NCBI GenBank assembly: GCA_947503035.1
Contig: CANNCD010000004.1
Location: 1 to 64,000, forward strand
DNA from: an uncultured Halocynthiibacter sp.
GTDB taxonomy: Bacteria; Pseudomonadota; Alphaproteobacteria; Rhodobacterales; Rhodobacteraceae
Direction: 5' to 3'
Length of the DNA stretch: 64,000 nucleotides
Part shown: in pieces, positions 46,473 to 55,409 of the stretch
Position numbering within the stretch: the stretch's first letter is position 1
Layout: each line of letters begins with the position of its first letter
Program-made: the position numbers and the translations under genes
The notes under the pieces: model-generated
What the model was told of the DNA's origin: nothing
Database searches by the model: none
Seen by the model: only the letters and a program-made list of their open reading frames with translations

Positions 46473-47482
46473 TATTCTGCTTCAAAGGCCGAAATTTCAG
46501 CCTTCAACATCTCAAGGGCCGCCGCTCCGTCGATACCAGCTGCTGTCACTTCGGCAACCTTGGCGTCAACAATCGGTTGAAGTGCTTCGGTCCATGCCGT
46601 GATTTGCGCATCCGTCGCGGGGGTCACCACGGTTTCGCCGGACATTGCAGCCAAACCAGCCGCGTCACTGCGATCCCACATTTGACCTGCCATGCGCGCA
46701 AGCGCTTCGCCGGTCACGCTGTCAATCGCGGTTTGCTCATCTGGCGTGAGACTTTCCCATTTCGCCTTGTTCATCACGACGTAGAAGGACGTGTTATAAA
46801 GCCCGCCTGGAACGGAAACGCCGACCTCGAGCTGTGGAATAAGTTTGAAGAAGTTCACGGATTCGTATGGGAACAAAATACCATCGGCGACACCTTGGCT
46901 AAGCAACTCATAGGCTTTTGACGATGGGCCTTCGACCGGAACGGCGCCCAAGGCCGATGCGACTTCGTGCGCAATACCGCCGCCCACTCGAAGCTTTTGA
47001 CCGTCCAAAAGATCGGTCGCACTTGCGTCGGCATCTTTGACGAAAATCTGGCCTGGCCCGTGCGTGAAGACACCCAGAACCTTAACATCATCATATTCGC
47101 CAGCGTCCTTAAGCATCGCGTCGAATGTGCGCCAATAGGCGACAGAAACCGCCTCTGCACTGTCACCCAAGAATGGGATTTCCGCGATGCTGGTGGTTTT
47201 GAAACGACCGGCGTTGTAACCTTGGACGCCAAAGGTAATGTCCGCCACACCATTGATTGCAAAATCAAAATGCGCAGGTGGCGGCCCAAGTGGGGCCGGA
47301 AGAACGTTGGCGACGACGCTGCCGCCTGTTGCCTCTTTAATCTGTTCGGTCATCGGTACGATCACTTCTGACACAAGCGGATGTGACGGTGGTAGCCAGT
47401 TGGCAACAGTCAACGTTGTGTCTGCGAAGGCTGGGCCTGAAAGAACAAGAGCAGTCGCGAGTGATGATAGCATTTTTTTCAT
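46472..47482 (-). CDS. dctP: TRAP transporter substrate-binding protein DctP (auxin-locus copy)
   Basis: The 336-residue protein has a signal peptide (MKKMLSSLATALVLSGPAFA) and the DctP architecture: TVANWLPPSHPLVSEVIVPM near the N-terminus, then the central ITFGVQGYNAGRF and GQIFVKDADA segments. It binds the solute in the periplasm. AGGGAAAACG precedes the ATG. It is the first gene of a separate transcript with its own promoter. Confidence 0.93.
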   Translation of the reverse strand: MKKMLSSLATALVLSGPAFADTTLTVANWLPPSHPLVSEVIVPMTEQIKEATGGSVVANVLPAPLGPPPAHFDFAINGVADITFGVQGYNAGRFKTTSIAEIPFLGDSAEAVSVAYWRTFDAMLKDAGEYDDVKVLGVFTHGPGQIFVKDADASATDLLDGQKLRVGGGIAHEVASALGAVPVEGPSSKAYELLSQGVADGILFPYESVNFFKLIPQLEVGVSVPGGLYNTSFYVVMNKAKWESLTPDEQTAIDSVTGEALARMAGQMWDRSDAAGLAAMSGETVVTPATDAQITAWTEALQPIVDAKVAEVTAAGIDGAAALEMLKAEISAFEAE

Positions 47483-47575
47483 GTCGTTTTCCCTATTGAA
47501 GTGCGCTCGAATTTTCTTGTGAATCGTTGCGCATCGATTTCTGGTTATGTTGGTTCGTTTCTTACTTTTGGACTT

Positions 47576-47616
47576 TTGCGGTAAAAATACTGTAATTTCT
47601 CATTCTACTATGTCAC
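47576..47616 (-). promoter_or_regulatory. Promoter and iac-type operator of the TRAP transcript
   Basis: 47576-47595 (forward strand) matches TTGCGGTAAnnnTACTGTAA, identical outside the three central bases to the element at the iacH promoter. On the reverse strand a GTGACA (-35, 47616-47611) and TACAGT (-10, 47594-47589), 16 bases apart, overlap it, so a bound repressor would block the dctP promoter. The rest of 47483-47756 contains no gene. Confidence 0.6.
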
Positions 47617-47756
47617 CCCTTTACTGCGATCTTTGGCGCATTTTTTGGTGCATTCGCTGTGTTGATCAAAAGATAAGCACCGCGAATTTTGGTCTGCTAG
47701 ATAACAGGCAGAACACAGTGAGAGCTGCGCCTGCCAGAGATCCGACGCCCCATGTG

Positions 47757-48263
47757 TTACAGGGCGCGGTTGGTTTCTAAGTGGTGATAGTCGCGGCTAA
47801 AATAGACCAGACCTCGATCTGATTTTTCGGGCAAATGAACCGCCTGAATGTTGCAAAACAGGACCGAGTGCGATCCTTGTTCGACGACGGATCCGATCCG
47901 ACAATCGAAGGCGACGTTGGCGTCTGCCAATACGGGCGCACCGGTGTCTTTGGTGATCCAATCGCCGTGTGAAAACCGGTCTACACCTTCGACGTACCGC
48001 GCGAACACCCCCGAAAGATCTTGGTGATGGGCCGCCAAAACGTTGACACATACCACCCGATTTTCGAGAAGCTTGTCATGTACAAACGCGGCGCGGTTCA
48101 CGCAGACCAAAAGGGTCGGCGGTGTATCTGTGACCGAACAAACCGCAGAGGCGACAAGTCCGTGTTTGCCGCCGGTGCCGTCCGAAGTGATAAGGTTAAC
48201 GCCGGCACCCATGCGGCTCATGCCTTCGCGGAAATCGAGTTGATTCTGTGTGAGTTCCATCAT
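47757..48263 (-). CDS. iacG: Flavin reductase component, IacG-like
   Basis: The 168-residue protein is a short-chain flavin reductase domain (SRMGAGVNLITSD, HGLVASAVCSVTDTPPTLLV, VCVNVLA). It likely supplies reduced flavin to IacA. It is the last gene of the iacHABCDEFG transcript, nine bases from iacF. Confidence 0.85.
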   Translation of the reverse strand: MMELTQNQLDFREGMSRMGAGVNLITSDGTGGKHGLVASAVCSVTDTPPTLLVCVNRAAFVHDKLLENRVVCVNVLAAHHQDLSGVFARYVEGVDRFSHGDWITKDTGAPVLADANVAFDCRIGSVVEQGSHSVLFCNIQAVHLPEKSDRGLVYFSRDYHHLETNRAL

Positions 48264-48271
48264 TGCGTCCC

Positions 48272-49228
48272 CTAAATTTCTAAAACCAGTTTGCCCTTGC
48301 CGCGTGAGCAGCAGGCGCAGATTTGGTCCATATCTTCGCGTTCTTCCTCGGTCAGAAACTGATCGCGGTGTTCGATTTCGCCATGCAAAACATCGGTGAT
48401 GCAGGTGCCACAGACCCCTTCTTCACATTTCACTTCGATCTTGATGCCCTCTTTCGCCAGCGCACGCGCGATGGTGTCATCCGGTCCAACGGTGACAGTT
48501 ACCCCGCTTTCAGAACATTCAACTTCGAAGCTGTCACCGCTGAGCTCAACATCCGCCGAGAAATATTCGCGGTGAACATTGGCAGGGGCGTGACCTTCGC
48601 CTTCGGTTGTGGAAATGACCCAATCCATGAACCCTTGGGGGCCGCAGACATAGAGGTGCGTGTCCGCCGAGGGGCGTGGAATGTCGCGCGTCAAATCAAG
48701 CCGCTGTGCGTCATCTTTATCATCAAAGTGATAGATGATTTTATCCGCAAAATCGGAGCCGTCGAGCGAGTCCTTGAATGCGGTGAGGTCCTCGGAGCGT
48801 GTGCAATAGTGAAGTACGAAATCCTTGCCCAATGCATGCAGGCGTTTCGCCATGGCGATCATTGGTGTCACGCCGATACCGCCGCCCAAAAGCACGGTCA
48901 TTTCGGCGGTTTCGTCCAATGGGAAATGATTACGCGGCCCTTCGACTTTGAAGGTCGCGCCGTCGATCGCAGTACGGTGCACAGCCACGGATCCGCCACG
49001 CGAATTTGGGTCCTTAAGAACGCCGATTTCGTAAAAACCGGTTTCCGCCGGATCTGAGCAAAGCGAGTACTGACGCCAGATATCTTCGTCGGGAAGGTAG
49101 ATGTCCAAATGCGCGCCAGCGGTAAAGGGCGCGATATCGCCCCCATCCGTTGGGATGAGCCGAATACGCGCGATGTCACCACGATCATCCAGACGGTTTG
49201 AAACGGTGAAAGTTTGTGTGTTTGTCAT
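48272..49228 (-). CDS. iacF: Ferredoxin/reductase electron-transfer protein, IacF-like
   Basis: The 318-residue protein is a phthalate-dioxygenase-reductase type: flavin-binding domain (WRQYSLCSDP), NAD domain (VLLGGGIGVTPMIAMAKRL, YVCGPQGFMDWV) and a C-terminal plant-type 2Fe-2S domain (CEEGVCGTCITDV with a fourth Cys in QICACCSRG). It passes electrons from NAD(P)H to the Rieske oxygenase IacC/IacD. Confidence 0.88.
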   Translation of the reverse strand: MTNTQTFTVSNRLDDRGDIARIRLIPTDGGDIAPFTAGAHLDIYLPDEDIWRQYSLCSDPAETGFYEIGVLKDPNSRGGSVAVHRTAIDGATFKVEGPRNHFPLDETAEMTVLLGGGIGVTPMIAMAKRLHALGKDFVLHYCTRSEDLTAFKDSLDGSDFADKIIYHFDDKDDAQRLDLTRDIPRPSADTHLYVCGPQGFMDWVISTTEGEGHAPANVHREYFSADVELSGDSFEVECSESGVTVTVGPDDTIARALAKEGIKIEVKCEEGVCGTCITDVLHGEIEHRDQFLTEEEREDMDQICACCSRGKGKLVLEI

Positions 49229-49238
49229 TTATCCGTCC

Positions 49239-50000
49239 TCATCGCATGTAAATCCCGCCATTGACGTCCCAGCAGGCACCGTTGACAAAGGCGGATCGCG
49301 GCGCAGCAAGCATCGCCACCAATTCAGCCACCACAAGCGGATCACCAAGATGGCCAACGGGAATATTGGCGATAGCTTTGTCCACGTTGTCACCCAACAC
49401 ATCATGCACCATTGGCGTGTCCATCGGACCAGGTGCGATGGCGTTGCAGGTGATGTTGAACGGCGCCAAATCCCGAGCGAAGATTTTGGTTAGTGTCAAG
49501 ATCGCACCTTTGGATGCGGCGTAATGTGCCCCCGTCGCCGTCCCGCCGTTTTGACCCGCAAGAGACGCCAAATTGATGATCCGGCCATATTCGCGTTCTT
49601 TAAAATGACGGCCGAAAATTTGGCTGCCAGCGAAGGTGCCGCCTGCGTTGGTGGCCATGACGTCATTGAAAAACGCGGGATCAATATCCAATAGCGGTTG
49701 AACGGCGGTGCGTGCGGCGTTGTTGACCAACACCTCAACCGAACCATACCGTTCAACGCATTCGTCCAGAACACGTTGCCAGTCTTCGGGTTTGGACACA
49801 TCAAGCGTCGCGGTCATGCCTGTGTCGCCCGCAAGGTCAAGTTCGGACGCAAGCGCAGCGGCTTCGGGCCCCGGATCGACATCGGTGATGATGACGCGGA
49901 ACCCGTCTTTGTGTAGGGCGCGGCACACTTCTGCGCCAAAGCCACGCGCGCCGCCTGTGACGACAGCCGTTTGGATGGAATCTGGAAGAGGTGTGGCCAT
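49239..50000 (-). CDS. iacE: Short-chain dehydrogenase, IacE-like
   Basis: The 253-residue SDR has TGGARGFGAEV (cofactor site), NNAARTA and the catalytic YAASKGA. In described iac systems IacE acts with IacA in forming dioxindole-3-acetate from indole-3-acetate (established knowledge of the family; not tested here). Its start overlaps the iacD stop by one base. Confidence 0.85.
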   Translation of the reverse strand: MATPLPDSIQTAVVTGGARGFGAEVCRALHKDGFRVIITDVDPGPEAAALASELDLAGDTGMTATLDVSKPEDWQRVLDECVERYGSVEVLVNNAARTAVQPLLDIDPAFFNDVMATNAGGTFAGSQIFGRHFKEREYGRIINLASLAGQNGGTATGAHYAASKGAILTLTKIFARDLAPFNITCNAIAPGPMDTPMVHDVLGDNVDKAIANIPVGHLGDPLVVAELVAMLAAPRSAFVNGACWDVNGGIYMR

Positions 50001-50491
50001 TAGAACAAATAGCTGAACGAATTCAGCATCCCCCCTGAGTTAAGGAGTTTCGCGATTTTGCGATCTATTTTGAACCCGTCGTCGGTTTTCTTCAGCGTAA
50101 AGAAAACATCGGCGGCCCAAATGCGTTGGCGGCCGAATTTGTCCTCGATCAGGTGTTGCGCGGTGCGGAGTTTGATCTGATCGCCGTCAACATCGTCAAT
50201 AACGATACGGCTGACGGTGCGCACGGTGTCGGCGGCAGGCGCAGACGAAATCGAGAACCCTCGGTTGAAACGATCAATCCGCAAACGGCGCATTTTGTCG
50301 TTGTCATAACAAAGATTTAGCTGGTTCTCATAGTCTTCTCCGTCACCCATCGGAAGGATGTAAATCCCCTCGACCAGCCACATATCGAGCCACGCGTCAT
50401 AGTCCTTGCGATCCAGAATATCGGCTTCTTTCCATACGAATTCTGTAACTTCTGCGAGAAGGGCGGTGGTGGATGTGCTTGTGTCAAACAT
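50000..50491 (-). CDS. iacD: Ring-hydroxylating dioxygenase small subunit, IacD-like
   Basis: The 163-residue protein is the beta subunit of a Rieske dioxygenase (SnoaL/NTF2-like fold): the pattern EADILDRKDYDAWLDMW and the tail DRKIAKLLNSGG are typical. ATG 50491 follows an AGGAGG site and starts two bases after the iacC stop; a longer frame begins at 50524 inside iacC. Confidence 0.88.
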   Translation of the reverse strand: MFDTSTSTTALLAEVTEFVWKEADILDRKDYDAWLDMWLVEGIYILPMGDGEDYENQLNLCYDNDKMRRLRIDRFNRGFSISSAPAADTVRTVSRIVIDDVDGDQIKLRTAQHLIEDKFGRQRIWAADVFFTLKKTDDGFKIDRKIAKLLNSGGMLNSFSYLF

Positions 50492-50493
50492 CG

Positions 50494-51780
50494 TTAAGCC
50501 TCCTGTTCCATCATGCGTTTCCACATTTCATAGGCGGCACGCATGCCGGTTTCCGCACTCACGTGGCCGCGGGGGCCCATGACGCCCGGCTCTTCGTCGA
50601 CCATCCCGCGATTGACGAGGATTTTAAGATCAGCGCCGCCTTGGGTGCCGCGTTGTACGCGTTCCCAAACCTCGGCGTCGTCGGGAGAGCCAAAGCCCAT
50701 CGGCCCTTGGAAATGTTCATGCAAACGCAGGCGTGTTTGGTTCGCGATTTGCGGACCACCATCCATCCCAAGCGCCATATGCCGAATGTCGGTTTTGTCG
50801 ACGGACACAGGGGTGAGGACACGGAAGAAGGACAACGAAAACGACACGTTGGGGAATAGGTTCATGTTGAACCCCGGACCACCAACGGCCAGTACGATGC
50901 GTTTCACCTGTTCTTCGCTATAGCCCTCCTTGCGGATTTCCTCGGCAAGCCATTCAAAGCGCGGCTCGATGGGATCATCCATGCGCTCATCAAGGTCTTC
51001 GCGCGTTGGCATCATCATCATGATGGAGTGGCCATTGCCAAGGTCCTCGACCCAACCTTCGTTCTTGTCCATAAAGGCAAAGAGGTCTTCGGTTTTCTCA
51101 TCCAAGGTCTGCATGAACGATTTATGGACGATAGGGAAATGATAGGCGTCGGTGGTGTTTTCCAACTGAACTTTCCAGTTCATCGGCACAGAAAACTGGT
51201 GTTCGCCGATCACTTTCACGGGGAAACCGCCGCCTTGCTTCATGAACAAGGTCATATAGCGGCACACCTCTGGGCCGAGGAAATCCACGAGCGGCTCGGC
51301 GTCGTGGTTGAACGTCGCAAAGACCATGCCCTCAAAGGCTTCCGTGCGCAGCTTCAACATCCCGTGCTGGGATTTGTCGAAATCATCGCCGTATTGTTCG
51401 GGGTAGGGCACCGCACGCAATGACCCATCAAGACCGTAACCCCAACCGTGGTATGGGCATTGGAAGGATGACGTTTTGCCCTTTTTCACTTCGCAAACTG
51501 TTGCGGCGCGGTGACGGCATCGGTTGACCATACAGTGGATTTTGCCTTTGCGGTCACGCACGACAATCACGGGGTCCAAACCAACATGGGATAACTTGAA
51601 CGAGCCCTTGTCGGGGAATTCGCTTTCATGCGCTACAAAGACCCAAGTCTTCTTAAAGATCTTGTCCATCTCTTCGGCGAACAGCGCGGGATCTTCGTAC
51701 ATTTCTGTCGCGACTTTGGCGTTTTCGACGTCATAAAGCGCGTCGAGGTCGCTGAATTTTGGTGTTGTGTCTAGGGACAT
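50494..51780 (-). CDS. iacC: Ring-hydroxylating dioxygenase large subunit, IacC-like
   Basis: The 428-residue alpha subunit has the Rieske 2Fe-2S motif (CRHRAATVCEVKKG then CPYHGW: C-x-H-x17-C-x2-H) and the mononuclear iron site DAYHFPIVH (D...H....H). With IacD and IacF it should open dioxindole-3-acetate toward catechol. GGAGC precedes the ATG; the gene is packed between iacB and iacD. Confidence 0.9.
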   Translation of the reverse strand: MSLDTTPKFSDLDALYDVENAKVATEMYEDPALFAEEMDKIFKKTWVFVAHESEFPDKGSFKLSHVGLDPVIVVRDRKGKIHCMVNRCRHRAATVCEVKKGKTSSFQCPYHGWGYGLDGSLRAVPYPEQYGDDFDKSQHGMLKLRTEAFEGMVFATFNHDAEPLVDFLGPEVCRYMTLFMKQGGGFPVKVIGEHQFSVPMNWKVQLENTTDAYHFPIVHKSFMQTLDEKTEDLFAFMDKNEGWVEDLGNGHSIMMMMPTREDLDERMDDPIEPRFEWLAEEIRKEGYSEEQVKRIVLAVGGPGFNMNLFPNVSFSLSFFRVLTPVSVDKTDIRHMALGMDGGPQIANQTRLRLHEHFQGPMGFGSPDDAEVWERVQRGTQGGADLKILVNRGMVDEEPGVMGPRGHVSAETGMRAAYEMWKRMMEQEA

Positions 51781-51782
51781 GA

Positions 51783-52154
51783 TCAGCTCCGGTGTGCTTT
51801 GGGGATTTCAAGAGCACGGCCCATGCGTGCCTCGACCGTCATGTATTTCCACAGGCGGTCATTGCCTTCGCCAACAACGATGCTACGCAGCAGGTTACAG
51901 GCCGCTTGCACGGCGTCGCGATCAGGGAAATCTGCAAGGATATACCACGTATAGGGGAACCCCTGTGTCGCGCCGACCATGGTTTGATCGTCGTCAAATG
52001 TACCAACGATCTCGACACCCTCCATTTGATCAATCCCCATCATAAGGGCCTGTGTCGCGGTCCAAACGGGGCCGATCTGATCAAAAGGAAGCGAGAAGAA
52101 TGTTGGGTGGTTGTTAAAGCAAAGAAGCGTGCGAAGTGGTGTTTTATCAGTCAT
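51783..52154 (-). CDS. iacB: IacB-like small protein
   Basis: The 123-residue protein has a ferredoxin-fold-like pattern (LRTLLCFNNHPTFFSLPFDQ, TWYILADFPDRDAVQAACN) resembling IacB of other auxin loci, whose function is unsettled (small protein beside IacA). ATG 52154 with AAGG nine bases upstream is used; another ATG at 52163 abuts that site. Confidence 0.7.
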   Translation of the reverse strand: MTDKTPLRTLLCFNNHPTFFSLPFDQIGPVWTATQALMMGIDQMEGVEIVGTFDDDQTMVGATQGFPYTWYILADFPDRDAVQAACNLLRSIVVGEGNDRLWKYMTVEARMGRALEIPKAHRS

Positions 52155-52165
52155 GTGAGACATCC

Positions 52166-53305
52166 TTATGGGTAACCTGGCATGGTGGGTTCATCGAACA
52201 TGGCGGCGCCTGCACCGGTCCATGTGCCTTCGCTAAGAAAGGCGTGTTGGGCGACGCCCGCCGCGTCGAGCATGTAACGCCCAAGCGGGTGGCCTTCGTT
52301 GATCGCGTTTGAGCCGCCAAGCGCAAAGGCCATGCGGGCCACTTCTGCGCCGTCTTTTGCGGCTTTGGATGCGACAAGGCGCAAACGAACATGCATGTCT
52401 GGGCTTACGGTTTCTTGATGCGCGAGTTCCTCGTACGCCTCTTCAAGCGTGTCATAGAACAAGGCCTGAGCGCCCAAATACATCCCGCGGGCCTTGGCGT
52501 ATTCTGCTTGTAGATAAGGGCGGGCGCCTGGTTTCGGGGCACCGGTCACGGACTGGCGTGCGCTGCCCTCATAAATGAAATCAAGCGCCGAACGGGCCGC
52601 ACCAAGGGCGACCACGGCCAAGACCTGAGAGGCCAGTGCCATAGAGGGATAGCGGAAAATACGATCATCCATCGTGGGTTTGGCCCCCCGTACGAACGTC
52701 ATTTCACGCGGTACAAAAACGCCCTCTGCCTTGATGTCATGCGAACCGGTTGCGCGAAGTCCGAGTGTTTTCCATGTATCAACGACTTCGATGTCCTTTT
52801 TCGGCATGATCGCGATCAGGGGCAGTTTGCTTTTTTGGTCTTCGACTTTGATACCGGCGCCGGCCAAATCTGCGCCCATAATACCCGACCCCCACGGCCA
52901 TTGCCCCGTCACCTCATAGCCTCCTTCAACCGTCTTGGCGGCTTGTGGGGGGAACATGGCTCCCGCGAACACGGTGTCAGGGTTGTTCCCAAAGATTTCT
53001 TTGTAGGTGTCCTGTGGCAGGGTGCTCAGATAGGTGGCCGACACCCCAAAGGAGGCGACCCAACCTGCCGATGCGTCCGCGGCTGCAATGTCTTCGATCA
53101 TTCGGCAAAAATCGGCGGGGCTCTTTTCGTCACCACCAAACCGTTTGGGCACAAACGCGCGATACACACCAAGATCTTTGAACTGGTTCACCACATCTTG
53201 GGGGATATGACGCAGCTGTTGAAATTCACCAGCGCGACTTTTGATGCCATCAAGGATATCGTGTTTGTTCAGCGGCTGATGGGCCGCTGCAGAAGCAATA
53301 GTCAT
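52166..53305 (-). CDS. iacA: Flavin-dependent monooxygenase, IacA-like
   Basis: The 379-residue protein has an acyl-CoA-dehydrogenase fold (VPKRFGGDEKSPADFCRMIE, GWVASFGVSATYL, TWKTLGLRATGSHDI, FALGGSNAINEGHPL) in the group that act as FADH2-dependent monooxygenases. IacA starts auxin attack at C2 of the indole in studied bacteria. It overlaps iacH by four bases; GGAGAAG precedes the ATG. Confidence 0.88.
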   Translation of the reverse strand: MTIASAAAHQPLNKHDILDGIKSRAGEFQQLRHIPQDVVNQFKDLGVYRAFVPKRFGGDEKSPADFCRMIEDIAAADASAGWVASFGVSATYLSTLPQDTYKEIFGNNPDTVFAGAMFPPQAAKTVEGGYEVTGQWPWGSGIMGADLAGAGIKVEDQKSKLPLIAIMPKKDIEVVDTWKTLGLRATGSHDIKAEGVFVPREMTFVRGAKPTMDDRIFRYPSMALASQVLAVVALGAARSALDFIYEGSARQSVTGAPKPGARPYLQAEYAKARGMYLGAQALFYDTLEEAYEELAHQETVSPDMHVRLRLVASKAAKDGAEVARMAFALGGSNAINEGHPLGRYMLDAAGVAQHAFLSEGTWTGAGAAMFDEPTMPGYP

Positions 53306-54450
53306 GTGTTCTTCTCCGGTTGGAATATGGGGGCGGTCGATACAATCTGTTCGGCAATGGCACAGAGGCGCGCGTCCTCGCCTTTACGACCAATCAGCTG
53401 GATACCGGCGGGCAGTGCGTCTGGGTCTGTCGTAAATGGCAAAACAATCGCTGGGTGCCCGCTCAGATTGAAGGGGCGCAAAAATTTGGTAAGCGGGAGG
53501 ACCGTTGCCGGATCCTTGGCCGCGGCAAGAGTGGGTGGAACGACTGGAAGGGCAGGGGTCACCAATACGTCATAGGTCTCTAGTGCTTTGTCGACGTCTT
53601 GGGTGAATTTGTCCCGGATGTCCTCGGCGGTGGCGTGGGCTTGTGGCGTGATCTTCGCGGCATTTATCAGACGCTTGCGCACGTCGTCCCCGATGGGTTT
53701 ACCCGCCGCCAAAAGGGGCCCGTATGCCTGTGCCGCCTCGACGCCGATCACGGTCATGCCCGCATGAAACGCGGCCTCCATCAGGGGCAGGGCCACCGTC
53801 GCACAATCGACAAAACATGTGTCCAAAGCCGCATCAATCACCTCATCCGCATCACAGGCGACGCGCCCAATTTTTGGGGGTGTGGCGGCGGGCTGGCGCT
53901 CAAAGGTCGGGTCAATCGCCTCCATCCCTTGGATCAACATATCCATGCTGCGTGCGAAAACTCCAACGCAATCAAGCGAGCTTTGGGCGGGGTGACACCC
54001 GTCGCGGCTGATCCGCCCGAACGTCGGTTTTATGCCATACACCCCACAACAAATCGCGGGCTGACGCACGGATCCGCCGGTGTCGGTCCCAACCGCAAAA
54101 TCACAAAGATCGGCGGCAACCGCAACGGCCGCGCCAGATGATGATCCACCAGGAATACGATCCGGCCAACGAGGATTGATTGGGGTTCCAAACGCCTCGT
54201 TCACACCGGTCATCCCATAGGCAAGTTCGTGCATGTTTGTTTTGCCGACAATCCTACAGTCTTGGGTCAAGAGATTGGCGACAACCGCAGCGTCTTGCCG
54301 CGCTGTACTCGCGTCTCGCAAGGCCTCTGACCCGCAGGCGCTCACCGTATCCTTGATGTCGATACAGTCTTTAATCGCCACTCTGACGTGACCTTCGCCC
54401 AGGTCTAGAGAGTGCGCAAAAGCGCAGTATGTGTCGTTGGGTATTGTCAT
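53302..54450 (-). CDS. iacH: Amidase, IacH-like
   Basis: The 382-residue protein is an amidase-signature enzyme: catalytic Lys in VAIKDCIDIKDT, cis-Ser in PGGSSSGAAVAVAA and nucleophile Ser in GTDTGGSVRQPA. IacH in other iac loci is an amidase of unclear role; here it could hydrolyse the side-chain amide released during ring cleavage (inference). It is the first gene of the main transcript, coupled to iacA. Confidence 0.85.
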   Translation of the reverse strand: MTIPNDTYCAFAHSLDLGEGHVRVAIKDCIDIKDTVSACGSEALRDASTARQDAAVVANLLTQDCRIVGKTNMHELAYGMTGVNEAFGTPINPRWPDRIPGGSSSGAAVAVAADLCDFAVGTDTGGSVRQPAICCGVYGIKPTFGRISRDGCHPAQSSLDCVGVFARSMDMLIQGMEAIDPTFERQPAATPPKIGRVACDADEVIDAALDTCFVDCATVALPLMEAAFHAGMTVIGVEAAQAYGPLLAAGKPIGDDVRKRLINAAKITPQAHATAEDIRDKFTQDVDKALETYDVLVTPALPVVPPTLAAAKDPATVLPLTKFLRPFNLSGHPAIVLPFTTDPDALPAGIQLIGRKGEDARLCAIAEQIVSTAPIFQPEKNT

Positions 54451-54476
54451 GTTTATCCTATGGCTTATCAGTCGCC

Positions 54477-54513
54477 GTTACAGTAAGATTACCGCAATGA
54501 TAAAGGTCGTCAA
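54477..54513 (-). promoter_or_regulatory. iacH operon promoter with iac-type operator
   Basis: On the reverse strand TTGACG (54513-54508), 16 bases, then TAATCT (54491-54486), extended by TTGCGG. 54478-54497 is TTGCGGTAAnnnTACTGTAA read in reverse; the element overlaps the -10 and the start site, and also contains the palindrome TTACAGTAA (54478-54486). Initiation near 54478 gives a leader of about 28 bases to iacH. A weaker copy (12 of 17 informative positions) lies at 54520-54539 on the forward strand, facing iacI. Confidence 0.7.
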
Positions 54514-54603
54514 TAATTTTTGCGTGAATATTAACTTAATATTTGATATCGATTGGATAGCACTTTAATTGCGCAAAAAACGCGCACAATTGGGACAAAC
54601 CAT

Positions 54604-55173
54604 ATGATGAATGATCAAATTCAAGCCCTAGAAGCGCGCGTGGCGATTCTCGAAGCCGAGGCAGAAGTCCGCCGCCTGCAGGCGCGCTATATGTTTCTGT
54701 GCGACACACCCAATCCAGAGTTCGGGTCGAATGACGATGTAGACCGTGTGGATCGTATCATGGAACTTTATGCGCCAGAGGCCGTATGGGAAGGTGTTGG
54801 CGAATATTACAACGGCCAGTTTGGACGACTTGAGGGGTGGGATGAAGTGAAGAAACACTTCCAGACCTTTTGGAGCGGCAAGCAGGACCCTGCTTTGATC
54901 ATGAACTGTCACTATCTGACATCTGAACAAATCCGCGTCGCCGATGATGCACTGACCGCAGAAGGGAACTGGGTTCACATGCAGCCGTGGCTTTTCTCGG
55001 ACGGTAAGGCGCTCATGCGGTCTTCGCGTTTGTTCAACAAATTCAAAAAATGCGAAGATGGGAAATGGCGCTTTACGCATAACCGTACCGAAAATGTGTT
55101 TGTCGCCCCGCTGCCGGCCACTTGGGCCTCTGACTATCCGTCGACATCGATCCTGATGAAGCCCGACACATAG
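54604..55173 (+). CDS. iacI: SnoaL-like protein, IacI-like
   Basis: The 189-residue protein has the NTF2/SnoaL pattern (EAEVRRLQARYMFLCDTPNP, ELYAPEAVWEGVG, GKWRFTHNRTE). IacI-type proteins accompany iac loci. It is transcribed away from iacH across the shared 153-base control region. ATG 54604 is used; the frame opens at 54553 without support and the ribosome-binding site is weak (GGGAC). Confidence 0.75.
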   Translation: MMNDQIQALEARVAILEAEAEVRRLQARYMFLCDTPNPEFGSNDDVDRVDRIMELYAPEAVWEGVGEYYNGQFGRLEGWDEVKKHFQTFWSGKQDPALIMNCHYLTSEQIRVADDALTAEGNWVHMQPWLFSDGKALMRSSRLFNKFKKCEDGKWRFTHNRTENVFVAPLPATWASDYPSTSILMKPDT

Positions 55174-55409
55174 AGGTCTGAAGAGGCGAAAGAGGTGTAT
55201 TTGATTTCCATTTCTGGGTTTGACGATGGGTCACATAGGTTTCATCAAGCTCTAGATGGCTTGTGGGCATGGGCCATGTTGGGCGGCTGATCAGCGTAGA
55301 GAATCCCCGTCATCCCTGCGTTTCGCCTTCTCTTGCGTGTGCCACCCCCTAGAGCAAACTTTCGTCCCCCAATGCGGGGCCGGTGAACGGTTGCCGAGGC
55401 GTTAACAGG

